Notes: a model not told the origin generated them from the sequence alone. A stretch of 64,000 nucleotides of DNA from Papaver somniferum (GCF_003573695.1 NC_039362.1:196451084-196515083), one strand, 5' to 3'; numbered from the stretch's first letter, positions 45,419 to 58,040 are shown. Program-made: numbers and translations.

Positions 45419-45430
45419 GCTCTGATACTA
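45419..45430 (-). other. tRNA-iMet-type primer-binding site of element E
   Basis: The minus strand reads TAGTATCAGAGC two bases inside the LTR: the usual TGGTATCAGAGC with one change. Confidence 0.75.
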
Positions 45431-45432
45431 AT

Positions 45433-45599
45433 TGAAAAGACGAGGGCCCCAAATACACAACAATCTTTTTATTTCAACATATAAATCCGATACCAGGTGT
45501 GATCGTATATGGACAAAGTCGAGACAATACGAAAACTTGATATTCACTTGATAATAGTTACCGTCCGAAACCGATTTACTATTGGATTAATATCAAGTG
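45433..45599 (-). repeat. 5' LTR of element E, innermost part
   Basis: Plus-strand start TGAAAAGACGAGGGC next to the primer site. It matches 20928-21060 and is cut by solo LTR H at 45600. It ends with the target copy AAGTG (45595-45599). Confidence 0.75.
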
Positions 45600-48051
45600 T
45601 GAGAAGCGGGGGTCTAACAACCACACCCAATAATTCGTTCGGAAATATGTATGGACTAACTCCAATATAAATCCGTGAGAATCAAACTACATAGTCAGAT
45701 TCAATTAAGGAAATATATCCAAGAGTTATATGTCAATTTCTCCATACAATCCTCAATCTAACAGATATAAATCCGTGAACCCGATTGATATGAGAAATAA
45801 CTTGAACGGTATCAAGAAACAATGTTCAAGTGTCAATCAATTATTACTCAACAAACAAGGTCGGATTTCCCAATTGATTGAACTACGCATAACCTGCGAT
45901 ATTCCAATTATATAAACAAATATAATGCAGAAAAGAAATAACACAGACACCAGAAATTTTGTTAACGAGGAAACCACAAATGCATAAATATCCCAGGACC
46001 TAGTCCAGATTGAACACCACACTTTATTAAGCCACTACAAACACTAGACTATTACAAGTTAACTTCAACTGGAATGTAGTTGATCCCTAACCAATGTCAC
46101 ACTGATCAAGGACAGTCATGCTCCTTACACCTCTTAATTCCACAACTAAGAGTTTCTACCACCCAAAGTCGAAGACTTATAAACCAATTTTTCTCCCACT
46201 GAAAAGTCTATTCAGATAGAAAAATATGTCTCCCACAGAAATACCTATGAAGTTTTGTTCTGTCTTATGATAAATCAAGGTGCACAGGAACCAATTGATA
46301 ATCCGGTCTTATATTCCCGAAGAATAGCCTAGAAATATCAGTCACCTCACAATAACTTACCTATATAGTAGTACTTTTTATATCTTACTTATTGATCATA
46401 AATCTCGAGCAAATCTTAGTGAAGATAATACTCAATACAATAAAACAAGTAAGATCAGAATACACAACTATAGAGAAAATAGTTGGATCTGGCTTCAGAA
46501 TCCGAGTGAAGTCTTCAAGTCATTAGCCAATAATGGTTTTAGGAAAAACCTAGGTTAAAGGAGAATGACTCTAGTCACAACTAGTATCACACATGAGTTG
46601 TGGGGATTAGGTTTCCCAGTTGCTAGAGTTCTCCTTTATATATCCTTTCAGACCATGGTTTGCTAAGTTAGCTTAGAAACAAAAGATTCCATATTCACCG
46701 TTAGACGAAAAATCCGATTTAAGTTACAAGCTATGTTTTTCTTGAAACCAAAGCAATACCTCTCCACCATATGGTCTTAGCTTGTCACAAACAAATGAAA
46801 TATACCTTCATTTAGATATGGGTAACCGTACCTAAACGTGTATATTGAGTTGGCTCAATAATAGTTAACCAAAGTTAACCATATGAACACTTTAGTCTTA
46901 ATCACATTCATCTAACACATATGGATCAACTATGATGATCAATCAATCATGAAAGATAATCAAATGAATCTAATTGTGTTTCATAGACTTGTTCAATTAT
47001 TAATCATCACATAAAATTATATATGATCCAATTGAAACAAAATTGGATTGATTCTTAATCGTCCAAAGTACTTATATAAGAATAAATTCATGAACATTTA
47101 AGCCACGGTTTGCAAAGATTGCATTCTTTAATATATAAACGTATTTTTTCATAAGTATGTAAACATATTTAACCGATTTTAGGACTTGAACCACTTAAGT
47201 TAGCAAACGTGAATTCATAATTAAGTTCCGGACATTGGTCTTGACCAACAGTTTGCAAACGCAAAAAACTTAGTTCCCGGACTTCCAAAGTTAAAATAGT
47301 TCGCATACTGGTATGCTAACTTATTTTCCGGACCTGAATCATACCAACACAGTTCGCATACTGGTATGCATACTGTGATGTATTCCAGACATATGTTTTA
47401 GTTTTAAACTCCCATTTGAATCATTGAAACATTCTTTGAAGATGACAATGGTTGTCTCACACAAACCATTAGATAATAACCAATTTTTAATTGATCGAAT
47501 GATCAATACAAAACTTTCCAAGTCGACATCAAATGACTGTCTTATAGAAATCATGTAAGATGTTTCAAGGAAATTTCCACATGATCATCTTTTGACTTAT
47601 TATTTAGTTTCAACAAATAAATTGTTTCCAACTAAACTCTCGTCAAGTATAATGATGAACGTAGCAAACACAAAAAGCTATCAACACATATTTCGAGAAA
47701 TAGATAAGCGAGTTATACTTAGCTCTATATAAAATGTGTATGATATGCAAGTCTATATATGAATACGACTTTGTCTCAATAGGAGATAGAGAAGAATAGA
47801 ATAGACTTCTGAGTGATAGATAAGTTTTAGTATCCACCTACCTTTTGTTGATGAAGTTCCTCCGAGTTATTCAGTAGATCTTCTTCTTCATTTGTAAGCG
47901 CCGTGAATTATAAAGCTCAACTCACAATCTATCCTAGTACGAAACTTCTATAGGTAGACTAGAAAAGAAGACTATAGTTTTGATCAACTTAACTTGACAA
48001 GCAAGCTTGAGATAGCAACACTTGCGAGTTCGACCGAGCAATGCTCTAACA
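45600..48051 (-). mobile_element. Solo copia LTR, family H (2452 bp)
   Basis: Complete LTR, TGTTAGAGC... to ...CCCCGCTTCTCA on the minus strand, with perfect 5-bp duplications AAGTG at 45595-45599 and 48052-48056 and no internal sequence. It is therefore the product of LTR-LTR recombination. It interrupts element E's 5' LTR. Palindromic words TTCGCATACTGGTATGC recur at about 47297 and 47349. Fragments of the same family lie at 6654-8385. Confidence 0.85.
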
Positions 48052-50589
48052 AAGTGATTAGGGATTAACGTACAAGTGAAATTTACTTTAATTATTATAA
48101 AGCAATTATAATGCGGAAAAGTAAAGTAAATGGCACAATAAGATTTTGTTAACGAGGAAACCGCAAGAAAAAAGAAAAAAACGGGACCTACTCCAGTTTT
48201 GAATACTCTCAGAATTAAATCGCTATACAAAATCTAATACCAACTTCGTATAGTTGGGAACAATCATACTACCCCCAGCTACTTAGTTCCCTCAGTATCC
48301 CCGCACCTTCGACTTCTAGAGTCATGCACGTGAATAACAAGTCCTTTGGATCGTATACCAAACAGAAAGTGAAGAATATGTTTGGTAACCACTCTAATCA
48401 ATCTTGCTAGAAGATATTGTTTGAGTCATTTGCAAAGGCTTTTATGTTTAATAGAATAAACTCCTTTGTCCGGTTAGATCAATCTATCTTTTGACTACCG
48501 AAATAATCAAGTTTATATTCTCACTCAATCAATATAGATCTTAAAGAGAAACTATGTAGAATAACGATCTCACGTAACTAATCAATCAAATCTATCAAAG
48601 ATAAATTAACTTTAGTTGGATCCCAGCCAATCAAGGTTTGTGCACTAAATCCAGAAGATACGAAAACTAATAAGAATTCTTTTTCGTCTTCAAATGTTCT
48701 ATTGCCTTCAAATACATGCACAAAAACACTTGAATCCTCTTTTTATCCATCACACACAGAATGGAGTATGTTAAAAATGGATTATCACAAGATGTCTTTA
48801 AATCTAACAACAGTTCTAAAGATCCCGTCGATACTTTAATCTAGCCTGAGTGAATCTTATATAAGAAGCGAAGATTCTCAAGAATAAACAAACTAGGTGC
48901 AATCAAAATTTTAGCAACCGTTAGTCAATCAAATCAAATCGAAAAATAATAACACTGCAATTATCTAGTTTGCCACCAACGGTACTCGTAGAGCTTCTAG
49001 ATTCTACAGAAGTCTTTAAACGTGTGGTCATAAGAGATTTCACCTAACTAGGATAGTTTCCTCTCCGAATAGACGGATCCACCAGAAACAACAAGAAATG
49101 AAGTTTTCTTGGCTCTTAGGATAGTTTGATAGAAATGCAAACTTAGGTATTTATTGACCAAGGATATTTGGACACCAAGGAATTTCCAAAACCGAAAATA
49201 TACTAAAGACATGTAATCAATGCCCAAATTCGATTTTTCTGATTCCAACAAATGCAATCTAATATTTTCTGAAATCTCTCATAGAAAATCTTCAATTCGT
49301 AAATGCACATTACTAATTTTTATTCTCTAAAACTATGAATTAATTGCTGGTAATTAAAGCATATAAAACAAAAAACCTTAATTAAAAGGTTCTTAATTTA
49401 TTTCGGTTACAGTATAACCTTGAGTACTAAGGAATATCTTTGAACAATAAATGATAAGAGTTAAACTCGTGTTCAAAGTATGTTGAGATCTATACACAAC
49501 AAACCCTAATTCCGAAACTACACAAGTTCATGAAGAAATTATGTAACTCATGGAAAATTGGATTTGCATCTTGGAATCGGTTCTACCACACTTCCAAACA
49601 AGTTTAGAATTGGTTCTACCATAATTCCAAGACTACTATGTGATTGGTCATACCAAGTCACAATGGTTAGTTGTAATTTGTCCTACCAAGTCACATACAT
49701 GAGTTCAGATCGGTTCTACCTGAACATGGTACCTACTTGTGATTAGTCATAGCAGTCACTAGGATCGGACACACCAATTATAAGGATTGGTCACATAACC
49801 ACTTATGATCGGCCATACCAATTACCAGAATCGGTCACACCAATTACAAGGATCGATCGTGCCATCTCATGGTGATTACTTAGGATCGGTTACACCAATT
49901 ACCATAATCGGTCATACCAATTAAGTCTAGGCTTCTGTGATCGATTATACCAAGATACATAACCTAAATTAAGATCAGTTATACCAACTTACACATATTG
50001 GTCATAAAAGAATATGCAATGAATAGCCGGACCAATATACCTATTGATTTCCCATTTGATTCATGAAGCAAGTTCATGAACGTACTTCCTTTAAACAAAT
50101 GTAAAACATTGTTTCCTAGGATGAAATATTCACCATTAACCCATACACTTAATCATAAAACTATATATAAGATTATGCCAATGTCATATCTACGAAGTTC
50201 AAAAGATAAGCGTTATACTTCGTAATCTAGTTCCTTACTACTATGACCATACTATTATGATCATGTCTCATAACTAGAGTATTATATGTATACAACAATA
50301 TGTATAGTATATACAACATCGCATATTATGTTTTCAATATAGAACGACTTGAAAGATACTTTAAGAATTGAAATAAGTTCAAGTCAATATTACTAACCTC
50401 AAGTGGAAGGATGATTTCGCCGTTGTGTTCGTTACTTCTTCTCATTCTTCAGGTCTTCGGAGTAGTACTTGTATGCCTCAACATACCTAAACTTTCTAGT
50501 CTAACTTAAACAAAGTTGACTCTAGTATTTAATCAAGAGACTCGGGATGAGTTTTGATACTAAAATATGACAACCAACCTTGACATACC
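48052..50589 (-). repeat. 5' LTR of element E, middle part
   Basis: Matches 21100-23545 in order. Starts with the target copy AAGTG of H and ends with ATACC (50585-50589), the target copy of element C. Confidence 0.8.
49560..50040. repeat. LTR-internal minisatellite, GATCGGTCATACCAATTA type
   Basis: About 14 degenerate units of 25-40 bp, each with a form of (G)ATCGGT(C/T)A(T/C)ACCAA. Counterpart of 22630-23000, but with more units and a different consensus. Confidence 0.75.
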
Positions 50590-51058
50590 TGTAGTTGCAG
50601 GAAATCCTACACTACACCCCTCATATGATTTCATGATTACTGAACTCATTTTCAGATTTAACTCTTAATTTTATTGATCAATATTTGAATATTCTTACAA
50701 GAAAAGATAAAGGAATCAAGAATGACCTCTGCTCTAGACTTTCTCTCTCCTATTTACTTGTTTCTTACTCAAAAAAGATCTCTCCTTTTATTTACAACTG
50801 AACGACTATTTATAGGGAAGTACATAGTGGATGACAGCTAATCTGTCCTTTATTTTCGGAAATGACTTGCGATATTCTCGCTACCTTACAAATCTTAATC
50901 TCGCAAACTCTCTAATTTTCGCAGGACCATCACATCTTTCTCATGATTTTAGCTGACGACGTTTATTATATCATTTCTGAAATTGTTCTGCGACGCTGTT
51001 GTGTTGTGTTGTTGATAATTTCGCTAAGATATTTTTGTTGCGAGATTTTGATCCTACA
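50590..51058 (-). repeat. 3' LTR of element C (469 bp)
   Basis: TGTAGTTGCAGG to GATCCTACA on the plus strand. Nearly the same as 59207-59676. Confidence 0.85.
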
Positions 51059-51258
51059 TCTTGCCTATTCTCATATCTTTTCTGCGAAGTAAAGAATGAT
51101 GTGAGAAATGTCGCAGCTGTTCATTTCTTCATATTCTGCATTTATCACACGTACTCTTTCTTCCATCTGTTTCTTGACACGTCTTTTGTAACCGCTGCTT
51201 TTTAACCGTTTATATTTTTCCGTATTAATCGTGTTTATCTTCTCGAAGAAAAATTCCC

Positions 51259-51268
51259 TTTATAGATA
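51259..51268 (+). promoter_or_regulatory. TATA-like box of the antisense gene
   Basis: TTTATAGATA about 190 bases before the ATG at 51461, followed by a long pyrimidine-rich stretch. It lies 200 bp inside element C's 3' LTR end and faces opposite to the element. Confidence 0.5.
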
Positions 51269-51460
51269 TTCTTTCTCACTCTCTTGTTCTTTCTTTTTAT
51301 TTTCTCTGCAACTTCATCGTTCTTCTACAAATCCGTTATTACAATTTTTCTTCTTTCTTCTTCAATCTTTTTAAGTTCTTCTTCATTTTCATACTATTTC
51401 TTCTACAAATCTTCATCGTTCGTAATTTTCTTCGAAATAATCTTCCAGCTACTGTTTTCC

Positions 51461-53709
51461 ATGGATTCATCAAGGTTAGTTTTCTTTTTTCTTCTTTATG
51501 GGTTTTGCTGAAAATGATCTTGTTTATTGCATTATTCAATGTTGTTTATGTGATTCCCATAATCTTATCATTTCAGCAAAAGCGCCTCCAACACTAAATT
51601 TACAGTTCAGAACCCTAATATTCCCAAACCGCATCATAAGGTTGTTGCGCACAAAAGAAAGTCTGCGAATGACAAGGTAGTAAGAAACACTATCCTTTTC
51701 TAATAACAATATTGTTTCCTCTGTTTCTTATCTGGATTGTAATCCGCATGGTGATAAGGATGTCAATAAACCTCTCAAGAAATCTCGCCACCTTAAAACT
51801 GTTCAAACTTCCGTTCCATTCCACTTACTCATCTCTTCTAAATCTCCTGCGACATCTTCGCAAGATAAATCTTTATCTCCAATTCGCGAAAAAGTTGCCT
51901 CAGACTTCCTTTTTTCAGCTGACCTTTCAATGATTGAAACCCCCCTTGTTGATCCTTCTATGAATGAAACTTCTTCTCTTCCTATTGAGAATGTTTCTCA
52001 ACCTTCTGCCAGTGCCAGTTCTCTACCTGAGTCTCTTCCTCTTTCGGAAAAAATCGTGGAAGGAATAAATATTGCTTCCAAATTTTTATCTGAACTCCTG
52101 GATGATGGCAAGAAGTCTTCTATTGATCTTATCAAGTTTAATGTTTGAAAAATTTTGAGGAAGCATTTGGGTTCTGACAGAGCTGCTTCGCAGACAGCTT
52201 TGGAAAAAAAGTGTAATGCTCTTCGTCTTGAAAATCAAAAGCTTCAGAATGTTTTGTTGGATCATGACAATCTTCGCAAGAAGAGTGATGAATTGACAAG
52301 TATGATTTTCTTATCCGTGTTTTCAATTTGACTTTTTAATGGTTTTATCCTTCCCATATTTAATTATCCTTGAAATCCCTCTTTCGCATATTAAGCCTTA
52401 AACCAGAAACGAATAATGGAGAGAGATAAATTTGAATCTGATGTTGAAGAAGCCCGTGTTGATAAAGAAATTTTGATGGATCAATATAACCAATTAGATA
52501 ACCTCTATTCATATTTTATTGATCATATAAATAATCTTACTAATGAAAATACCCAATTAGTTCAGAGACAAGATTTATTAAGTAATGAAGTATCTCGCCT
52601 TTCTTATTCTTTAACTAAAGCTAATTTAGGGATGGAAACTTTATCAGATGAGAATAAAACCTTATCTCAAGAGAAGCGAACTTGTTTAAACAAGATAGCG
52701 ATATCTTCGCAACAACTTAGCATTCTTCAGAAAATATGTGATGACCAAGAGCAATCTCTTCGCTTTTTGAGAAATGAACTTAAAGAAGTAACAAAGTCAT
52801 CTATCGCTGAAAGAGATACACTCATTCAAGGTAGAATATCTTTAAGTGTAAAGGCGAATCAACTTAAAGAACAATATTCCAAATTAGAAGAATCTTATTC
52901 TTCTCTTGCGAAGAAAAATGCCTTTCTTATTTCTAAAGAGAAAAAATCTTCAGTCTCGACGTAAAGGTTTAGTTGGAGATAAATTTGATGACGCAATGGA
53001 CCGTTGGGAGAATACTTGTTTGTCCTTGATTCAACACCTTATTTCGCAAAAGGAAGGTAGTCATACTAGTTTGACTGCCTTAACTATCTTTTTTTTGTCA
53101 TATTTTTCTGAGTTCTTCATCTTATTGAAATTATGTATTCTACCTTTTGCAGAGTCTGAAAAGAATCTTCATTCCTTCATTTCTGTTTTGAAGGCTAAAT
53201 ATGCCAAAATTCGCAAAGAAAATGCATTGCTCGTCTCTGCCCTTACTGGTTCTCGTGACCGAGCAGAAAGAAGACTTGATTATCTTGCTTATTTTATGGA
53301 TATTCAAGATAGGAATCATCAGAAAGCACTTCTTCGTCAAGTTCATCTCCGGTCTGAAGTCATTGTAAATGATATTTTATTGTCCAAACCTCTTCCTCCT
53401 ACATCAATTGAACCTTTGGAAGTAGATGACGATGAAGTTCCTCGTCCTGCTGATAGTGATTATGATTATGAAAGTTGTGCAGAGGATGATCTCTTGGAAG
53501 GTGAAGAAGAAATTCTTTCTAAAGAAGCATCTACTGGTGTTAATCAAAATGAGAAAGAAATCTCTCCTGAAGAAGTAATTGATGGCGATAATCAAGGTGC
53601 TAGTCAAGGCGAAAATCAGAACCGAAATGAAGGAGAGAATTGCGATATTGAGAACATTTGCGAAGAACGTCTGTTATCTCCTGCTATTAGAATTAATACT
53701 GAAGCTTGA
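51461..53709 (+). pseudogene. Antisense, intron-containing coiled-coil gene of element C
   Basis: Runs against the element's own pol genes. My exon model: 51461-51474, 51577-51676, 51759-52299, 52396-53056, 53153-53709. All introns are GT...AG and, with 82-103 bases each, plausible for plants; every junction keeps frame. Predicted product about 610 residues. It has a Ser/Pro/Lys-rich N-terminus, two coiled-coil regions (LRLENQKLQNVLLDHDNLRK, then about 180 residues of heptads from MERDKFESDVEEA) and a basic stretch RKENALLVSALTGSRDRAER. It ends in a very acidic Glu/Asp/Asn-rich tail. A TGA at 52146-52148 and a one-base shift near 52950 break this copy. Position matches the antisense ORF known in Tat elements; I see no plant mobile domain. 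Gypsy-type putative transposase with a coiled-coil tail is an alternative. Confidence 0.6.
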
Positions 53710-54949
53710 TATTCTTATCTAGTTTTATCTTCTCGAATTGTCTTACTTTTATCACTTTTGCGAATAATATTCTTCAACCAACTTTGGAATCAATTTTTCC
53801 TTTTAGTATTTTGCTGATGAGAAAGATAATGCTTCTTGTTTATTGATTCCCATATTTGCCTCTCATTATCTTTCTTGCAAAAAATAATCTGTTACGAATA
53901 CTTATAAATATTTTGTTTTATCATGTGGTCTTATTTTTCCTTCCTAATTAAAGGTCTTATTATGCCACTTCTTGTCATTGCGACAAAATCGCAGGACGTC
54001 CTTGCACTTTCATGCAAAAACCCATTGCTCTTGCCTTAACTTTTTCTTTTGTATTATGGCCTCTTCAGGAATGTTGCGACAATATGACAGGCCTAAATAT
54101 TCTTGCGAAAATAAAGCCCCATGACATTGCCGTCTTGCGACGAAATCGCAGGACGTCTTCGCACTTTTATGCGAAAACCCATTGATCTCGTCATATCTTT
54201 TTATTTTGTATTATTGCCTCTTCAGGATTGTTGCACAAATATGACAAGCCTTAATACCCTTGAGAATAAAAAGCCTCATGACATTTGCGTCTAATGGAGG
54301 GTGTCGCCCTTATCTCCCCCCTGGTTGCTCCTTTAAGGAGGAGTACTTCTACCATACAAGGTTAGATCCTCCCATCCAGTCTTAACAAAAAACAGTTGTT
54401 TTCGCAGCCTCTTATCCCTTTTACCTATAGGGCTTATGGTTGCGAGACTTCACCCTAAGTGGGATTTTCTTCGGGCCGAGTGCAGTATAAGCCAATACTT
54501 GTCAAGAATGGCAAGGTACGCTTCAAACGTCCCTGGCACTCTTGACTCAACCGTGTACCTCGGCGCCTTGATCAGATCTGCACTCCTTGGGAGAGTCCTT
54601 ATTACCTTAGTCGCCCAACCCAAGTCATATGCTTATGCTGAGAATCCAAGGTGCCTCTCCCAGATGGGCTTTATTAACCCCAAATCTCCATGACTCAGGT
54701 TCCGGTGGCGGTGTAGCCTTTCCCTGAGCCATGCAACAGGTACCCCCTAATATGACGTACTTTAGGTCTTACATTTGCCTCTTGCGAAATTTTATTCGCG
54801 AACTAGGGTGTACGCCATAAAGGTTCACCCCTTTCTTTTATTTCATTGCTCTGTGATTATCTCTGCGAAAATTTCGCACATCATAATCTTGTTTTGATAT
54901 GAATAATGTTGCAATTATTTTTTCAGAATCCATAACTTCTCAAAACTTC
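53710..54949. other. Element C non-coding region between antisense gene and integrase
   Basis: No gene. 54436-54830 is conserved with D 2337-2520, including CTCGGCG and CAGGTTCCGGTGGCGG. Such conservation between decayed copies suggests a cis-acting region, but that is inference. Confidence 0.55.
53975..54295. repeat. About 156-bp tandem duplication
   Basis: Two copies with AAATCGCAGGACGTC at 53986 and 54142. They also share GCGAAAACCCATTG-like and CCTCTTCAGGA words. Confidence 0.7.
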
Positions 54950-56252
54950 TTACAAATAATATCTTTTTAAATACAACCTGTTCCATGGTCTGTCAAGTCT
55001 ATGACCAACATCTTTGCCTTCTGGATCCATTAACCTATAAGCTCCTGTTCCAACTATCTCTTTAATGATGTAAGGTCCATCCCATTTTTTCGCTAATTTT
55101 CCACCATTTTCTCGCTGATATATTGGTGTCTCTCGCAGAACTAAATCTCCTAGTTGGAATTCGCGTACTTTGACACGTTTATTATATTCTCGGGCTAATC
55201 TTCGCTGATAATTCTCCATATGTTGTAAATCTTTTTCTCTTCTTTCTTCTAATTCATCAAGTTTATTTAAGATCAAACCCGCACTAAGATTTTTCTCCCA
55301 AGCTTCTCTTTTTGTTGTCGGAATAACAACTTCTGTTGGTAACACCGCTTCAACTCCGTATGTTAAACAAAAAGGTGACATTCCAGTAACTTATCTTCTA
55401 GTTGTATTATAAGCCCATACTGCATTGTGTACTTGTTCGCACCATGCTCTGTGATGTCCTTCAAATTTCTTCTTTAATATATCTAAAATTGTTTTGTTTG
55501 TTGCTTCTACCTGCCCATTAGCTTGTAGATACAAAGGAGTAGACTTTCCACATTTTATCTTGAATGCATTAAGTAGCATTTCTATATTATGTCCTTCAAA
55601 TTGTTTCCCATTATCAGATACCAACTGCGCAGGAATTCCAAATCTGCAAATGATATTTTCGAATATGAATGTAAAGATATCTTTGTCGCGAATATGTTGT
55701 ACTGCTTTCACTTCTGTCCATTTTGTGAAATAATCTGTTGCGACTATTAAATATCTTCTTTGTCCAGAACCTGGTAAAAATGGCCCCACAATATCTAAGC
55801 CCCACTTTCCAAAATCCCACACACTGATTGAAGATGATAATGGTGCTCCAGGTGCATGTATTTTCTTTCCATGCCGCTGACAATCTTCGCAGCGCCCTTG
55901 ATATTTGTTTTACATCTTCGTGCATATAAGGCCAGTAATAACCTTGCATTTATGCTCTATGTGCCAAAGATCTTCCCCCGCTATGATTGCCAGCATCCCC
56001 ACTATGTAACATTTTTAGCACTTTTTCTCCTTCATCTCGTGTCAAACATCTGAGTGAAGGTCCGTTAAAGGATTTTCGGTATAGCATCCCATCTCTTAAT
56101 TCATAATTCGTTGCGTGGCTTTTTAGATTGTGTGTTTCTAATCTATTTCTTGGTGTTTCTCCTTTCGCCAAATATGCATGAAGTTCCATTCTCCAGTCTA
56201 CGATATTGTTCGTTTGTTCTTCTTCTTCATTGTCTATTATCATCACATCCAC
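54950..56252 (-). pseudogene. Integrase of element C (stop and frameshift)
   Basis: Element direction: 56252-55950 carries the RNase H-integrase linker and part of the zinc region (AKGETPRNRLETHNLKSHA, LRCLTRDEGEKVLKMLHSGD). A frameshift near 55950 leads to the rest of the HHCC region. The core 55822-55391 has WGLDIVGPFLPGSG, LVSDNGKQFEG and ANGQVEATNKTILD, so all three catalytic residues are present. A TAA at 55391-55393 separates the core from the C-terminal part (55381-54950: GVEAVLPTEVVIP, KWDGPYIIKEIVGTGAYRL). The enzyme would insert the cDNA into chromosomes; this copy cannot make it whole. Confidence 0.8.
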
Positions 56253-56833
56253 TTATTCTTGTTCTTTATTGATTGATGGTGACAGAAGTGTTTGTATTTT
56301 TATGCATCTCGTAGTTGGATCTGTCATCATGCTTGAGATGAAAGAAAAAGCGTCTGCGAGTCTGTTATCCTTCCTTGAAATGTGCCTTCATCTTATTTTT
56401 GGGATTTTGGCTGATAATTCTTCAACGAGCTTCTTGTACTTTTTTAAAGATGGTTCATTTGTAGTATACTATCCCTTTATTTGGCGAATAACTAGCTTCG
56501 AATCACTAGTGATCCTGGCATTTTCTAGTTTCATTTATATTGCGAATTTTAAGGCATGTATCACAACTTCATATTCTGTTTCATTATTAGTGGACGCGAA
56601 TTCCAATCTGAATGAAAAAGCCATCTTTAGTCCTTCTGGAGAAATTAAAACAATTCCAACTCCATTTCCTTCTCATTTGATGATCCATCTACCAATATCT
56701 CCCATCTATTTGGTTCTATCAATAAATCTTTTGGATCTTCGTGTTCTTCTTATATATCCATCATTTCTTCTACCGCTTCATCTTCTTCTAAAGGAAATTC
56801 TGCCAAGGGGAAGACAAAATTTCATATTTAATA
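56253..56833 (-). pseudogene. Second RNase H-like domain of element C
   Basis: Between RNase H and integrase, the minus strand reads PNRWEILVDGSSNEKE, then pieces with many stops (LVDANS/NETEYE-like region near 56590) and finally RKDNRLADAFS at about 56350. This fits the additional archaeal-like RNase H domain that marks Tat/Ogre elements: a WxLxVDGS start and a terminal N..AD. Several stops and frameshifts make it a relic. Confidence 0.6.
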
Positions 56834-58040
56834 TCAAAGTGGCCTTTGTGCATTCCATCTCTCCACTCTTCCTGATCTTTTAGAATTCTTCATCACTGAT
56901 TCAATTGGTACTTTTGTTAATACCTTTATCTTATGCGCCTGAAAATATATGCGGAGCTTAAACGATGCATAAACTAATGCTAAGATTAACTTCTCAATCT
57001 TTGAGTAATTCTTCTCGGCAGTATTAAAAGTTTTGCTAATGTAATAAATGGGTTTCTCCACTCCTGCGTCTATTCGCAATAACACAACACTTAATGCATG
57101 CGACGTCGTCGCAAGATAGATCAATAATTCTTCTCCTGGTTCTGCTTTTTGTAAAATAGTTGTATTCATAAGATGTTCTTTTATACCTTGAAAAGCTTTT
57201 TCACATTCATCAGTCCATTTAAATTTCGCACCCTTCTTGAGTATATCGAAAAATATTTGCATTTTTCTGATGATCGCGAAATGAATCTCCCCAGTGAAGC
57301 TAGAAGCCCATTCAACTTCTTTACATCTTTTATTGTTGCTGGTGTTGGCATGTCACGATCTGCTTGCACTTTTTCTGGATCAACCTATATTCCTTCCTTT
57401 GATACAATGTAGCCTAAAAAATTTCCCGATGCAACTCCAATAGTTCACTTCTCAGGATTCAATTTAATGTTATACTGCCGCATTTGTTCAAAAATCTCCT
57501 CAGGTCTTGTACATGGTCTTTAGCTTCTTTAATCTTTACTAACATGTCATCCACGTATACTTCTAATGTTTTGTGTATCCATTTTGCGAACACCTTCTCT
57601 ACCATTCTTTGGAATGTTGCTCCCGCATTTCGCAAACCAAATGGCATTTTCGTGTAACAATATAAACCTCTAGGGGCGAAGAAAGCAGTATGTTCTTGAT
57701 CTTCTTCAGCGAGAGATATTTGGTTATACCCTTTGTACCCATATAAAGACGATACTCTATCATTTCCCGCTGCAGATTCCACCATTTGAGGAATATCTGG
57801 TAACGGAAAACTATCTTTGGGGCAATCTTTGTTTAAATCAGTGAAATATATGCAAATCCTAATTCCTTTGTTTTTATTTGGGACAATGACCATATTCGCT
57901 ATCCATTCTGGATATTTAGCTTCTCTTTTGATTCCCGCATCAAGCATTTTCTGTAGTTCTTCTTCTATTTGGGAATGGTAAGTTGTTGCAATTTTTCTTA
58001 TTCTCTGTTTAAATGGTCTCACATTTTTATTAATCTCCAA
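56834..58040 (-). pseudogene. Reverse transcriptase and RNase H of element C, catalytic Asp lost
   Basis: RT at 58040-57459: IRKIATTYHSQIEEELQK, MVIVPNKNKGIRICIYFTDL, PKDSFPLPDIPQMVESAAG, MPFGLRNAGATFQRMVEKVF and YVDDMLVK. In the first catalytic block it reads SSLYGYKGYNQI, with Tyr where RTs have Asp (TAT for GAT), while YVDD is intact. After a frameshift near 57459 come the thumb/connection (TPATIKDVKKLNGLLASLGR, 57369-57181) and RNase H (57262-56834: ELLIYLATTSHALSVVLLR, KPIYYISKTFNTAEKNYSKIEK). The RNase H also lacks the usual first Asp (YLATTS). Inactive copy. Confidence 0.8.

Noticed and set aside
45419..45430. tRNA gene fragment
   Set aside because: Only the 12-base primer-complementary site. 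No cloverleaf or A/B boxes around it. I saw no tRNA or rRNA gene in the window.
56206..56883. 225-codon plus-strand frame in element C
   Set aside because: Lies opposite the second RNase H-like domain and RNase H. Hydrophobic antisense shadow without start signals.
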